Assembly: GCA_045546255.1 (NCBI GenBank)
Contig: JAZQCK010000052.1
Span: 1-44,672 of the forward strand
Reading direction: 5' to 3'
Source of the DNA: RGIG5612 sp045546255
GTDB taxonomy: Bacteria; Bacillota; Clostridia; Lachnospirales; Lachnospiraceae
Length of the DNA: 44,672 nucleotides
Part shown: positions 26,331 through 32,524 of the stretch, piece after piece
Layout of the letters: each line of letters begins with the position of its first letter
Position numbering within the stretch: position 1 is the first letter of the stretch
Made by a program: the position numbers and the translations under genes
Notes under the pieces: generated by a model
What the model was told of the DNA's origin: nothing
What the model saw: the letters and a program-made list of their open reading frames with translations, nothing else
Databases searched by the model: none

Positions 26331-27578
26331 ATGCACGAAAATATTACGCTGTCTTTACAGAGTATCAAAAATCACCGTCTGAGGTCTCTCCTTACGATGC
26401 TCGGAATCATAATCGGAATCGCCTCAATCATTACGATCGTTTCCATGATCAAAGGAACCAATGAGCAGATCAAGGCCAATATCATCGGCTCCGGAAACAA
26501 CGTGATCTCCGTTTCGTTGAATGATACCGAAGGCTATTATGATCCGGACTACTCCCCTCTTCCGGACGGCGTCGATGCTTGCACCGAAGAGATGCGAAAA
26601 GAGCTGCTCTCCCTTTCCGGCGTAAAAAATGCGTCGTTATATCTGAGCCGCAGCTGGAGCGAGGGTGTTTATTTCCGCAGCTCTTCTTTCAGTGGAAAGA
26701 TTGCAGGTGTCGATCCGAACTATTTTGATGTCTATGAATATTCTCTGGATGAAGGACGCGGCTTTATCAGCAAGGATTTTAATGAGCGGCGGAAAGTCGT
26801 GATCATTGAAAGCAGCGTCGCATCTTATCTGTTTGAAGGCGAGGATCCTTTGGGGCAGACATTGGAGATCAAAGGCGAGCCCTTTGTCGTGATCGGAATC
26901 GTCTCACCAGCTGCCAACACACATTTGAAAATTGAAACGGTGGAAGATTACTGGATGTATCACCAGGATGACAGCGGAAGCATTTTTATTCCGATCGACT
27001 GCTGGCCGATCATCTATGGCTATGATGAGCCGCAAAACGTGGCGGTCAAGGGAGCATCGACAGACGCCATGACGACTGCCGGTAACCTTGTTGCAAGATA
27101 CTTAAACGAGAATCTGGTTCATACCAACAGTTATCAATACAGCGCGCAGGATCTGCTTGAGCAGGCTGCACAGATTCAGGAGTTTACGAACTCTACCCGC
27201 CAGCAGCTTATCTGGATCGCCGGAATCTCACTGCTCGTCGGCGGTATCGGCGTTATGAACATTATGCTGGTATCGGTTACGGAGCGGACACGGGAGATTG
27301 GTTTGAAGAAGGCCATCGGTGCAAGAAAGAAACGGATCCTATTCCAGTTCCTGACAGAAGCTGGCGTCCTGACCTTTATGGGAGGGCTTTTGGGCGTGAT
27401 CGCCGGGATTGGCTTTTCCTTCCTGCTCTCTGCCCTGACCGGAGCCCCGACTGCGATCAGCGTTCCTGCCTGCCTTATTGCCGTGATCTTTTCCATCGTG
27501 ATTGGTGTCGTCTTTGGCCTGATCCCGGCCGTCAAAGCAGCAAAGCTCAACCCAATCGACGCATTGAGAAGAGACTGA
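26331..27578 (+). CDS. MacB-like ABC transporter permease (FtsX family)
   Basis: A 415-residue permease. One N-terminal transmembrane helix (LLTMLGIIIGIASIITIVSM) is followed by an extracytoplasmic MacB periplasmic-core-like domain (about 45-280). Three C-terminal helices close the protein, in the order typical of the family: ISLLVGGIGVMNIMLVSVTERTREIGLKKAIGA, then FLTEAGVLTFMGGLLGVIAG, then VIFSIVIGVVFGLIPAVKAAKLNPIDALR. AAGGAGG lies eight bases before ATG. With the ATPase and the two adaptors it forms a four-gene exporter, probably for a peptide, lipid or drug; no precursor peptide gene is seen. It is the last host gene before the tRNA-Leu island. Confidence 0.95.
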   Translation: MHENITLSLQSIKNHRLRSLLTMLGIIIGIASIITIVSMIKGTNEQIKANIIGSGNNVISVSLNDTEGYYDPDYSPLPDGVDACTEEMRKELLSLSGVKNASLYLSRSWSEGVYFRSSSFSGKIAGVDPNYFDVYEYSLDEGRGFISKDFNERRKVVIIESSVASYLFEGEDPLGQTLEIKGEPFVVIGIVSPAANTHLKIETVEDYWMYHQDDSGSIFIPIDCWPIIYGYDEPQNVAVKGASTDAMTTAGNLVARYLNENLVHTNSYQYSAQDLLEQAAQIQEFTNSTRQQLIWIAGISLLVGGIGVMNIMLVSVTERTREIGLKKAIGARKKRILFQFLTEAGVLTFMGGLLGVIAGIGFSFLLSALTGAPTAISVPACLIAVIFSIVIGVVFGLIPAVKAAKLNPIDALRRD

Positions 27579-27604
27579 GTCCCTCCCGCACTTGAGTCTT
27601 CCTT

Positions 27605-27618
27605 GTTCAAGTCCCTTC
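27605..27618 (+). repeat. 14-bp fragment of tRNA-Leu 3' end in inverted orientation
   Basis: GTTCAAGTCCCTTC matches the T-arm/acceptor part of the tRNA-Leu in its sense direction. It is an exact inverted copy of 27678-27691 inside attL. The two flank the terminator at 27637-27661. Confidence 0.6.
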
Positions 27619-27636
27619 TCTGGTCCTTAACAACAA

Positions 27637-27661
27637 AAAAAGGCATCATCGATGCCTTTTT
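27637..27661. terminator. bidirectional terminator (original tRNA-Leu / exporter terminator)
   Basis: AAAAAGGCATC pairs with GATGCCTTTTT around a three-base loop, with a T-run on both strands. On the plus strand it ends the exporter operon. On the minus strand it lies nine bases past the attL copy of the tRNA-Leu 3' end, so before island insertion it would have terminated the tRNA. Confidence 0.85.
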
Positions 27662-27670
27662 CCGTTGTTC

Positions 27671-27691
27671 TGCGGAGGAAGGGACTTGAAC
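27671..27691. repeat. attL core (21 bp)
   Basis: TGCGGAGGAAGGGACTTGAA plus C, identical to 32340-32360. It is the reverse complement of the last 21 bases of the tRNA-Leu. Confidence 0.92.
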
Positions 27692-27747
27692 GGTAGACAC
27701 GCTAAAAAACATTGAAAAGAAAGGAGTTTTTAGAGCATCAACCATAT

Positions 27748-27772
27748 AGGGAGCACTTTAAGGAGCACTTTT
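27748..27772. repeat. left arm-type integrase sites
   Basis: Two direct copies of GGAGCACTTT at 27750-27759 and 27762-27771, 12 bases apart, inside the left end. The same word occurs as an inverted pair at the right end (32233-32267). Confidence 0.7.
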
Positions 27773-27792
27773 CAGAAAAGGAGATTAAGAAA

Positions 27793-28017
27793 ATGAGTAT
27801 TGAAAACATGAAGGAGATAGCAGAAAGAATCGAACAGAACATTGAACCTGATGATGATTTACAAGTGATTGAAGTATTAGATTTATTGCATCAATCAAGA
27901 CCGAACGGCTTCTGTACGGATAGGAACGTAAAACTATACGATACGGATTTGATAATGGAAAGTATTATTACAGCGTTCTATTACGGATATAGTAAAGGCA
28001 GAAACGTAGTGAAATAA
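27793..28017 (+). CDS. small island protein of unknown function
   Basis: A 74-residue acidic protein beginning MSIENMKEIAERIEQNIEPD, with ITAFYYGYSKGRN near the C-terminus. I do not recognise a family. I take ATG 27793, with AAGGAG nine bases upstream. A longer version from TTG 27712 would read through the arm-type sites and is less likely. It is the only gene between attL and the repressor and converges with it on a shared terminator. In phage satellites, genes in such end positions often encode interference or accessory functions, but nothing in this sequence shows that. Confidence 0.6.
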   Translation: MSIENMKEIAERIEQNIEPDDDLQVIEVLDLLHQSRPNGFCTDRNVKLYDTDLIMESIITAFYYGYSKGRNVVK

Positions 28018-28045
28018 TAAAACGGATATGGCAGCAGACCATGTA

Positions 28046-28075
28046 AAAAGGGGAAAACATTTACTTTCCCCTTTT
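28046..28075. terminator. bidirectional terminator between convergent island genes
   Basis: AAAAGGGGAAA (28046-28056) pairs with TTTCCCCTTTT (28065-28075). It overlaps the repressor stop codon. Confidence 0.85.
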
Positions 28076-28769
28076 ATTTATCAAATAGTGTGTCTATTTC
28101 TTTTTCGATCGTTTTTTGAATAATGGCTTGCGTTAGTTCTGCTATTGGATGGACTTGAGCAGAATCCGTAATTTTGAATCCGTCTGTACCCTTTACATAA
28201 GTTACGCTTGAGTATTTCTTTCCATCTTCAACTGTTAGTATTTGATAATCTTCAAGATGCTTCGCAGATAGATACTCCCCTATTTTATTAACAAGCTTGC
28301 TATTAGATATGATTTGATTAAGAACGTCTATGTAAAAGAATTCTCCAGGGTAATTGTTTATAAGCATCTTCTCATATTCTCTCTCTTTCAAATCTTCTTC
28401 CGTAGGGACAAACCCACCTTCTTCAATTGTCGGCTTACGGAAGTCTTTCGCTTTATGAAGTTTCTTTACTGATTTTTCTGTTAATCCGGTGTATTCACAA
28501 ATAAACTTCAAATCATGTGTTGAGTATTGAATTTCCCCAAGTAAATAACTCATATCACATTCTAACGCATCGCATAATGCTTGTAAGGTATTTGGGCTGA
28601 ATCCTTTTTTGGTTCTTCCGTTAATAACGTTTAAAACTGTTTGACGAGATAACCCACTAACTTCAGCAAGCTGTGTTTTGTTAATACCCTTTTCAGCCAT
28701 CCTATTTTTTAACTGTATTCCAATTCTTTCAATTTCGTCTTGTTCTGTTATGTAAAATTCTTTTGACAT
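28074..28769 (-). CDS. XRE-family repressor of the island
   Basis: A 231-residue regulator. A helix-turn-helix of the Cro/C1 type lies at about residues 15-75 (NKTQLAEVSGLSRQTVLNVINGRTKKGFSPNTLQALCDALECDMSYLLG). The C-terminal domain of about 150 residues has no protease (LexA/CI) catalytic pair that I can see, so induction by RecA-type self-cleavage is not supported. As with the Stl repressors of SaPIs, release might instead need a protein partner from a helper phage; this is inference. ATG 28769 follows AGAGAC at reasonable spacing; TTG 28799 is an alternative. Divergent from xis, with overlapping promoters. Confidence 0.85.
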   Translation of the reverse strand: MSKEFYITEQDEIERIGIQLKNRMAEKGINKTQLAEVSGLSRQTVLNVINGRTKKGFSPNTLQALCDALECDMSYLLGEIQYSTHDLKFICEYTGLTEKSVKKLHKAKDFRKPTIEEGGFVPTEEDLKEREYEKMLINNYPGEFFYIDVLNQIISNSKLVNKIGEYLSAKHLEDYQILTVEDGKKYSSVTYVKGTDGFKITDSAQVHPIAELTQAIIQKTIEKEIDTLFDK

Positions 28770-28804
28770 TTTGTCTCTATTTTCCCTTTCAAAATACAAT
28801 CATT

Positions 28805-28854
28805 TTGCAAGTTCCTTTTTACAGAACTATAGCATACAATCCGTATATAAGCAA
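28805..28854. promoter_or_regulatory. overlapping divergent promoters, repressor versus xis
   Basis: Plus strand: TTGCAA (28805-28810), 17 bases, TATAGC (28828-28833). Minus strand: TTGCTT (28854-28849), 17 bases, TATAGT (28831-28826) with an extended TG. The two -10 boxes share bases, so polymerase can occupy only one at a time. AAACACA occurs twice just downstream (28853-28880) and could be an operator. Confidence 0.6.
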
Positions 28855-28888
28855 ACACAAACGATAGTAAACACACAAGGAGAAAAGA

Positions 28889-29089
28889 ATGGAAAAAAGA
28901 TTTATGACAATAACAGAAGTTATGAATTACCTAACACTTGGAAAGAACAAAGCAGATTCTTTTTGCGAAGTGATAGGGGCAAAGCGGAAAATCGGTAAAC
29001 GTTCTCTTTATGACAGACAGCGTATTGATAATTACTTTGACGGAGAAGATATGATTTATATCCCCATTGACAACAACAAAAACAACTAA
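28889..29089 (+). CDS. excisionase-like small DNA-binding protein
   Basis: A 66-residue protein with a winged helix-turn-helix of the Xis/MerR-like type: MTITEVMNYLTLGKNKADSFCEVIGAKRKIGKRSLYDRQRIDNYF. The pattern (helix, turn, recognition helix, then a wing carrying basic residues and a RxxID end) is that of Tn916-type and phage excisionases. AAGGAG stands at good spacing before ATG 28889. It is the first gene transcribed away from the repressor and should direct the integrase toward excision. It might also be a small activator, since both kinds share this fold. Confidence 0.8.
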   Translation: MEKRFMTITEVMNYLTLGKNKADSFCEVIGAKRKIGKRSLYDRQRIDNYFDGEDMIYIPIDNNKNN

Positions 29090-29189
29090 CCTTCTAGAAC
29101 GCCACAGAACGGCTGTAGAGCGGTTTTCTGGAGTAACGCCAGGGAATTTAACCACCTTGCAACAAATGAAGCTTAAATAGGAGTTTAAT

Positions 29190-29663
29190 GTGACTAGTCG
29201 TTATAGAAAACAAGAATATAATCCTCCATCATATCAAGGCATAGGGGGAAACTTTAAATATCGTGCAGACAATGGAAAGATGCAAACTCGAAAGGATTCT
29301 TTCGTTAGTATTGCAGACAGCATGCTTTTAAATCCTAACTTTCAATATCTTTCTACAAGACAAAAGGTACTTCTGTTCTGTATGCACAAACAAACTCATG
29401 GAGTAAGAAAACCATCAAGGGACTTTCCGGATTTTGACCAATACAAAGAGGATGGCGTTATTTATTTTTCCCTTAAAACAGCTAAAGAGTATATGCCAAA
29501 GGAATACGGAAAAAAAGAAGATGCCAAGCATGACAAACACTCTTTGTTTTACAGCGATCTAAAAGCATTAGAAAAAAGTGGTTTTATCAAAAAACTCTAT
29601 AGTGGAAAATCTCAAAGGACGAAAAACATATGGAAACTTTTGGGCGATTGGAAATACAAATGA
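29190..29663 (+). CDS. winged-helix replication-initiator-like protein
   Basis: A 157-residue protein. After a basic, disordered N-terminus comes a segment beginning DSFVSIADSMLLNPNFQYLS and continuing RQKVLLFCMHKQTHG. Then comes a second helical part (FYSDLKALEKSGFIKKLYSG, then KSQRTKNIWKL), which reads like the wing of a winged-helix domain. This arrangement is known from N-terminal domains of plasmid initiators such as RepA_N-type proteins. No helicase or primase motif is present. GTG 29190 is preceded by AGGAG. Four iterons start 12 bases after its stop, which strongly suggests that it binds them. It could also be a transcription regulator; a direct search with HMMs of Rep families would decide. 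Confidence 0.6.
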   Translation: MTSRYRKQEYNPPSYQGIGGNFKYRADNGKMQTRKDSFVSIADSMLLNPNFQYLSTRQKVLLFCMHKQTHGVRKPSRDFPDFDQYKEDGVIYFSLKTAKEYMPKEYGKKEDAKHDKHSLFYSDLKALEKSGFIKKLYSGKSQRTKNIWKLLGDWKYK

Positions 29664-29674
29664 TTTATTTCTCG

Positions 29675-29836
29675 TGTGTCTATAGGTTACAGTTTTTCCT
29701 TAACTTTGTAACCAATAGATACACAGACTATAACTTTTGCTCCATTCCACACATAATACATGTAACTTATAGATACAGTTCTTTCTGTTTTCAAGTGAAT
29801 AATATTGTAACCCATAGATACAGTATATATATATTT
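29675..29836. repeat. iteron cluster with adjacent AT-rich tract, candidate replication origin
   Basis: Three direct copies of TGTAACnnATAGATACA lie at 29707-29724, 29761-29778 and 29806-29823. One inverted copy (TGTGTCTATAGGTTACAG) lies at 29675-29692. The first direct and the inverted copy together make a hairpin. An ATATATATATAT-like tract follows at 29824-29836, a good melting site. The cluster sits right behind the Rep-like gene. Confidence 0.75.
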
Positions 29837-29947
29837 ACCATCTCCATCTCTCCCTTGTCCGTTTAATGGGACAGAATGGATTTAACCTATCAACATATTA
29901 TCTTACACGTAAAAAGGCGTTTGAAAGGCATTTAAGGAGCTTACAGA

Positions 29948-30538
29948 GTGAAAGAAACAACTGCAAAGACAAACGAAAAGGGATTCAGGCAGCAGACCTA
30001 CAAGAAAGGAGAGTTTCTGCCAATGGACAGCGGTGATTTACACGCTGTCCTAACATTGGGAATCACAGCCTTGAAGCGTGGGGCAAGAGCCAAGTACTCT
30101 GCTGATACAACCGGACTTCAAGAGTTTATCTACGAATCACAGAACTATCTTGAGTATGTGAACACAGTTAACAGCAATCCTGACATAGATCGCAAGCTGA
30201 TTATTGACGTAGAGAGTTGGTGCGTGTTCCTTGGAATCACAAGGGAAACTTTAAGGCAATACTCTGCACGTAACAAAGATTGGAAAGAGTTTATTGATTA
30301 TTTCAAGGAAATCATTGTAACAGCCAAGAAGCAATTGGCGTTCAATGGCAAAATTCCACCAATGATTGCCGTTTTCGATTTAACGAACAATCACAACTAT
30401 CATAATACTAGCGAATTCCACCTTGATACTACTCCACCTGAAGAAGAACCGAAACTTTCGGCAGAAGAACTGATACAAGAAGCACAAAAGTTAGTTGGAT
30501 TTAAAGAAATTGATGCAACAGAAAACGAGCCAAAATAA
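29948..30538 (+). CDS. terminase small subunit-like protein (gp3-type)
   Basis: A 196-residue protein resembling DNA-packaging small terminases of the P22 gp3 type. A helical N-terminal part (YESQNYLEYVNTVNSNPDI) is followed by a helix-turn-helix region (LIIDVESWCVFLGITRETLRQY) and a C-terminal part ending FNGKIPPMIAVFDLTNNHNY. The layout and the phrase 'helix, turn, then AVFDLTNNH' fit that family. GTG 29948 follows AAGGAG. No large terminase, portal or capsid gene exists in the island, so if the assignment holds the protein would act with a helper phage's packaging machinery, as TerS of SaPIs does. An alternative is a DNA-binding protein with another role in the island. Confidence 0.6.
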   Translation: MKETTAKTNEKGFRQQTYKKGEFLPMDSGDLHAVLTLGITALKRGARAKYSADTTGLQEFIYESQNYLEYVNTVNSNPDIDRKLIIDVESWCVFLGITRETLRQYSARNKDWKEFIDYFKEIIVTAKKQLAFNGKIPPMIAVFDLTNNHNYHNTSEFHLDTTPPEEEPKLSAEELIQEAQKLVGFKEIDATENEPK

Positions 30539-30539
30539 A

Positions 30540-30877
30540 GGCGTTTCTTGTAACACTTTTGTAATAATCAGGCTTTCCACAGAATAAAACCACAAGATAT
30601 GGTTCTACTCATCTGTTTTACCTATATATTGTGGTTCAACTATGGACAAAAGACGTGTTTTTTCCATAGTTGGGGATAAAAGGGCAAAACCTACCCCTTG
30701 TTATCCACAATCAGGGCTGTACTTTTATGGGGGACTACTACCCTTTTAACGGACTAAAATCGCTCTTTTTCTGCATCAGCAGACAACCTACAAGCAACCT
30801 ACCCAATGGGGCAATAAGGGGAAGATAACCGATTCAGGTTACCCTTTAGAACACTTTCCAAAAATAAAAAAGAAGCA
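30540..30877. other. structured non-coding region of the island with DnaA box
   Basis: No credible gene. It contains several inverted repeats: AACCACAA (30588-30595)/TTGTGGTT (30629-30636), CAACTATGGA (30637-30646)/TCCATAGTTG (30663-30672), and GGATAA (30674-30679)/TTATCC (30701-30706). A perfect DnaA box TTATCCACA lies at 30701-30709. It may be a second origin element, a packaging or recognition site, or a terminator/leader for int. Confidence 0.6.
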
Positions 30878-32383
30878 TTGAACAAGACAATTATAAACGC
30901 TGAACTAAATAGCATTACTCCACTCCTGGACGGATTGAAAGCTGTAGAACAAGAAAAAAACAGTTTACAATTCCAATTTGATAAGCATATTATTAATTCG
31001 GTTGATGCTTCTATTGATTTGGAGAAAGTGAGAAAAAAAGAAATTCAGATTAAGAAGCAACTTGTAGACAAAGTACATACCAAAAGCAACGGAAAACCAT
31101 TGAGCATAACAAAGTACGAAGCTACTTCAAGTTATCCAAATGGCTATTGGTACACAAGAGCGAAAGGAGGAGCACAGATTAAGGCAAAAACTCTAGATGA
31201 GTTGTATTGCAAATTATATGATACCTACTATGGAAACGATATTTTGACCGTGGGAAAAGTATTCAATCTTGCCTTAGAGGAAAAAAAGATTACACAAAAC
31301 CCTGATGCCAAAACATTAATCAAAAATGGAAACGACTATAAACGTTTTATCAGTACTAATTTAGGACAGAAACCTATCACAGAAGTTACTGAAAGAGATA
31401 TAGGCCTTTTTCTTGAAGCGTTTGTTACATCGGCAGAACGAACAGATAGACAGCTTACAGATTGCAAAGGAATATTGAACATAATCTTTCGATACGCTGT
31501 AAGGGAACGCCTAATAGATCGAAATCCGGTTGATGCAATTGATAACAGAAACTATAAGAAATCGTGCGTTTCTTCTAAAAAACCAACAGAGCAAAGAATC
31601 TTTTCCGAAGAAGAAATATCAATGCTTCAAAAAGAAATACGCCGAAGAATGACTTTAAAAAAATATGGCGATTACTATGTGAGTGGATATGCAATGTTAA
31701 TTGCAATCGAAACGGGTATGCGTTCAGGTGAATTATGTGGGCTACAGTGGGCAGATATTGATTTTTCTAGAGGATATATACATATCCATAGGCAAGAATT
31801 ACAAAGATACGTTAATGGGAAATTTGAGTATTACCACGTTGATAAAACAAAGAACGAAAAAGGCGTTTCTCAAGGCGGTCGTTATTTTCCTTTAACAAGT
31901 ACTCTTTCTACTCTTTTCCTTGAGATTCAGGACAAACAAAACAAATACAATATCCAATCTGCATTTGTTTGTGCAAGAAAAGACGGAACAGCACTTAAAA
32001 CAAAAACATATCAATCCTTTGTGCATCGTATATGCGACAGTTTAGGACTAAAAGCAACTTGCAACCATACTTTTAGAAGAAGTCTAAGTTCTAATGTTAT
32101 GATGCAAAATGGAATAAACGAAGCTGACAGAGGCAAACTACTTGGACATAGTGCTGAAACCAATCTTAAATACTACACATACGAAAATAGGGACTATATT
32201 GAAAAGGCACGTATTATTTTGGAAAATAATCAGAAGTGCTCCCTATCAGACAGTAAGGAGCACTTTCAAACCATTATTTTCCCAAAGAGAAAAAGCCTAC
32301 AATCCGCAAACTGTAAGGCTTTTCCAAATAAATTGTTCATGCGGAGGAAGGGACTTGAACCCTCACGGCCTTGCGGCCACTAG
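30878..32383 (+). CDS. tyrosine recombinase integrase of the island
   Basis: A 501-residue integrase. An N-terminal arm-binding domain (YPNGYWYTRAKGGAQIKAKT, about 85-105) and a core-binding domain are followed by the catalytic domain from about residue 245. The catalytic residues are visible: Arg in ETGMRSGELCGLQW, His-x-x-Arg in CNHTFRRSL, His in LLGHSAETNLKYYTY, and the Tyr there. The only plausible start is TTG 30878, since an in-frame TAA closes the frame upstream. The reading frame continues through the right arm sites into the tRNA-Leu and stops at 32381-32383, in chromosomal DNA. In the excised circle the frame would stop right after the core (GAA CGG TAG), about seven residues earlier. 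So the last residues are borrowed from the host. Confidence 0.93.
   Translation: MNKTIINAELNSITPLLDGLKAVEQEKNSLQFQFDKHIINSVDASIDLEKVRKKEIQIKKQLVDKVHTKSNGKPLSITKYEATSSYPNGYWYTRAKGGAQIKAKTLDELYCKLYDTYYGNDILTVGKVFNLALEEKKITQNPDAKTLIKNGNDYKRFISTNLGQKPITEVTERDIGLFLEAFVTSAERTDRQLTDCKGILNIIFRYAVRERLIDRNPVDAIDNRNYKKSCVSSKKPTEQRIFSEEEISMLQKEIRRRMTLKKYGDYYVSGYAMLIAIETGMRSGELCGLQWADIDFSRGYIHIHRQELQRYVNGKFEYYHVDKTKNEKGVSQGGRYFPLTSTLSTLFLEIQDKQNKYNIQSAFVCARKDGTALKTKTYQSFVHRICDSLGLKATCNHTFRRSLSSNVMMQNGINEADRGKLLGHSAETNLKYYTYENRDYIEKARIILENNQKCSLSDSKEHFQTIIFPKRKSLQSANCKAFPNKLFMRRKGLEPSRPCGH
32233..32267. repeat. right arm-type integrase sites
   Basis: GAAGTGCTCCCTA (32233-32245) is the inverted form and TAAGGAGCACTTTC (32254-32267) the direct form of the word repeated at the left end. 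They lie inside the 3' part of the integrase gene. Confidence 0.65.
32291..32323 (-). terminator. terminator-like hairpin inside int, facing the tRNA-Leu
   Basis: AAAAGCCTACA (32291-32301) pairs, with one bulge, with TGTAAGGCTTTT (32312-32323). On the minus strand TTTTTCTCTTT follows. It stands 17 bases beyond the 3' end of tRNA-Leu and could replace the tRNA's own terminator, which insertion moved 4.7 kb away. Confidence 0.6.
32340..32360. repeat. attR core (21 bp)
   Basis: Identical to attL at 27671-27691. It forms the T-arm and acceptor 3' half of the tRNA-Leu. Confidence 0.92.
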
Positions 32384-32423
32384 ATCCTTAGTCTAGCTCG
32401 TCTGCCAGTTCCGACACCTCCGC
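32340..32423 (-). tRNA. tRNA-Leu (anticodon AAG), island attachment gene
   Basis: Reading the minus strand, acceptor GCGGAGG pairs with CCTCCGC, and A is the discriminator. The anticodon stem CTAGA/TCTAG holds the loop CTAAGGA, so the anticodon is AAG. There is a long variable arm with GGCCGCAAGGCC, as in class II tRNAs. It is complete after insertion because the island brought a copy of the last 21 bases. Confidence 0.93.
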
Positions 32424-32453
32424 ATGCTGTTCCGTTTCCGAAACGCAAGTGTT

Positions 32454-32481
32454 ATTATAACACATCTTTTTTTGATTTCAA
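32454..32481 (-). promoter_or_regulatory. promoter of tRNA-Leu
   Basis: On the minus strand, TTGAAA (32481-32476), 16 bases, TATAAT (32459-32454), with TG one base before the -10. Confidence 0.75.
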
Positions 32482-32524
32482 CGATTATTTTATTTTTTTG
32501 AAGAACGTATTTTTCAGCGAATTT

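Larger units (their letters stand above)
27671..32360. mobile_element. integrated phage-satellite-like island at tRNA-Leu
   Basis: A 21-bp direct repeat bounds the element: 27671-27691, and 32340-32360 within the tRNA-Leu 3' end. The interior is clearly more AT-rich than the flanks. Order from left: arm-type repeats, a 74-residue protein, a minus-strand repressor, a divergent excisionase, a winged-helix Rep-like protein, iterons, a small-terminase-like protein, a structured non-coding region with a DnaA box, and a tyrosine integrase reading into the att site. No structural phage genes and no relaxase or coupling protein are present. This set (int, xis, repressor, rep/ori, terS) is that of Gram-positive phage-inducible islands, but at 4.7 kb the element is far smaller than the usual ones. 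Confidence 0.85.

Noticed and set aside
27712..27792. N-terminal extension of the left-end island protein from a TTG start
   Set aside because: It would translate the arm-type repeats. The ATG at 27793 has a better ribosome binding site.
27671..32360. Integrative conjugative or mobilizable element
   Set aside because: No relaxase, coupling protein or type IV secretion gene is present. The terS-like gene points to phage packaging instead.
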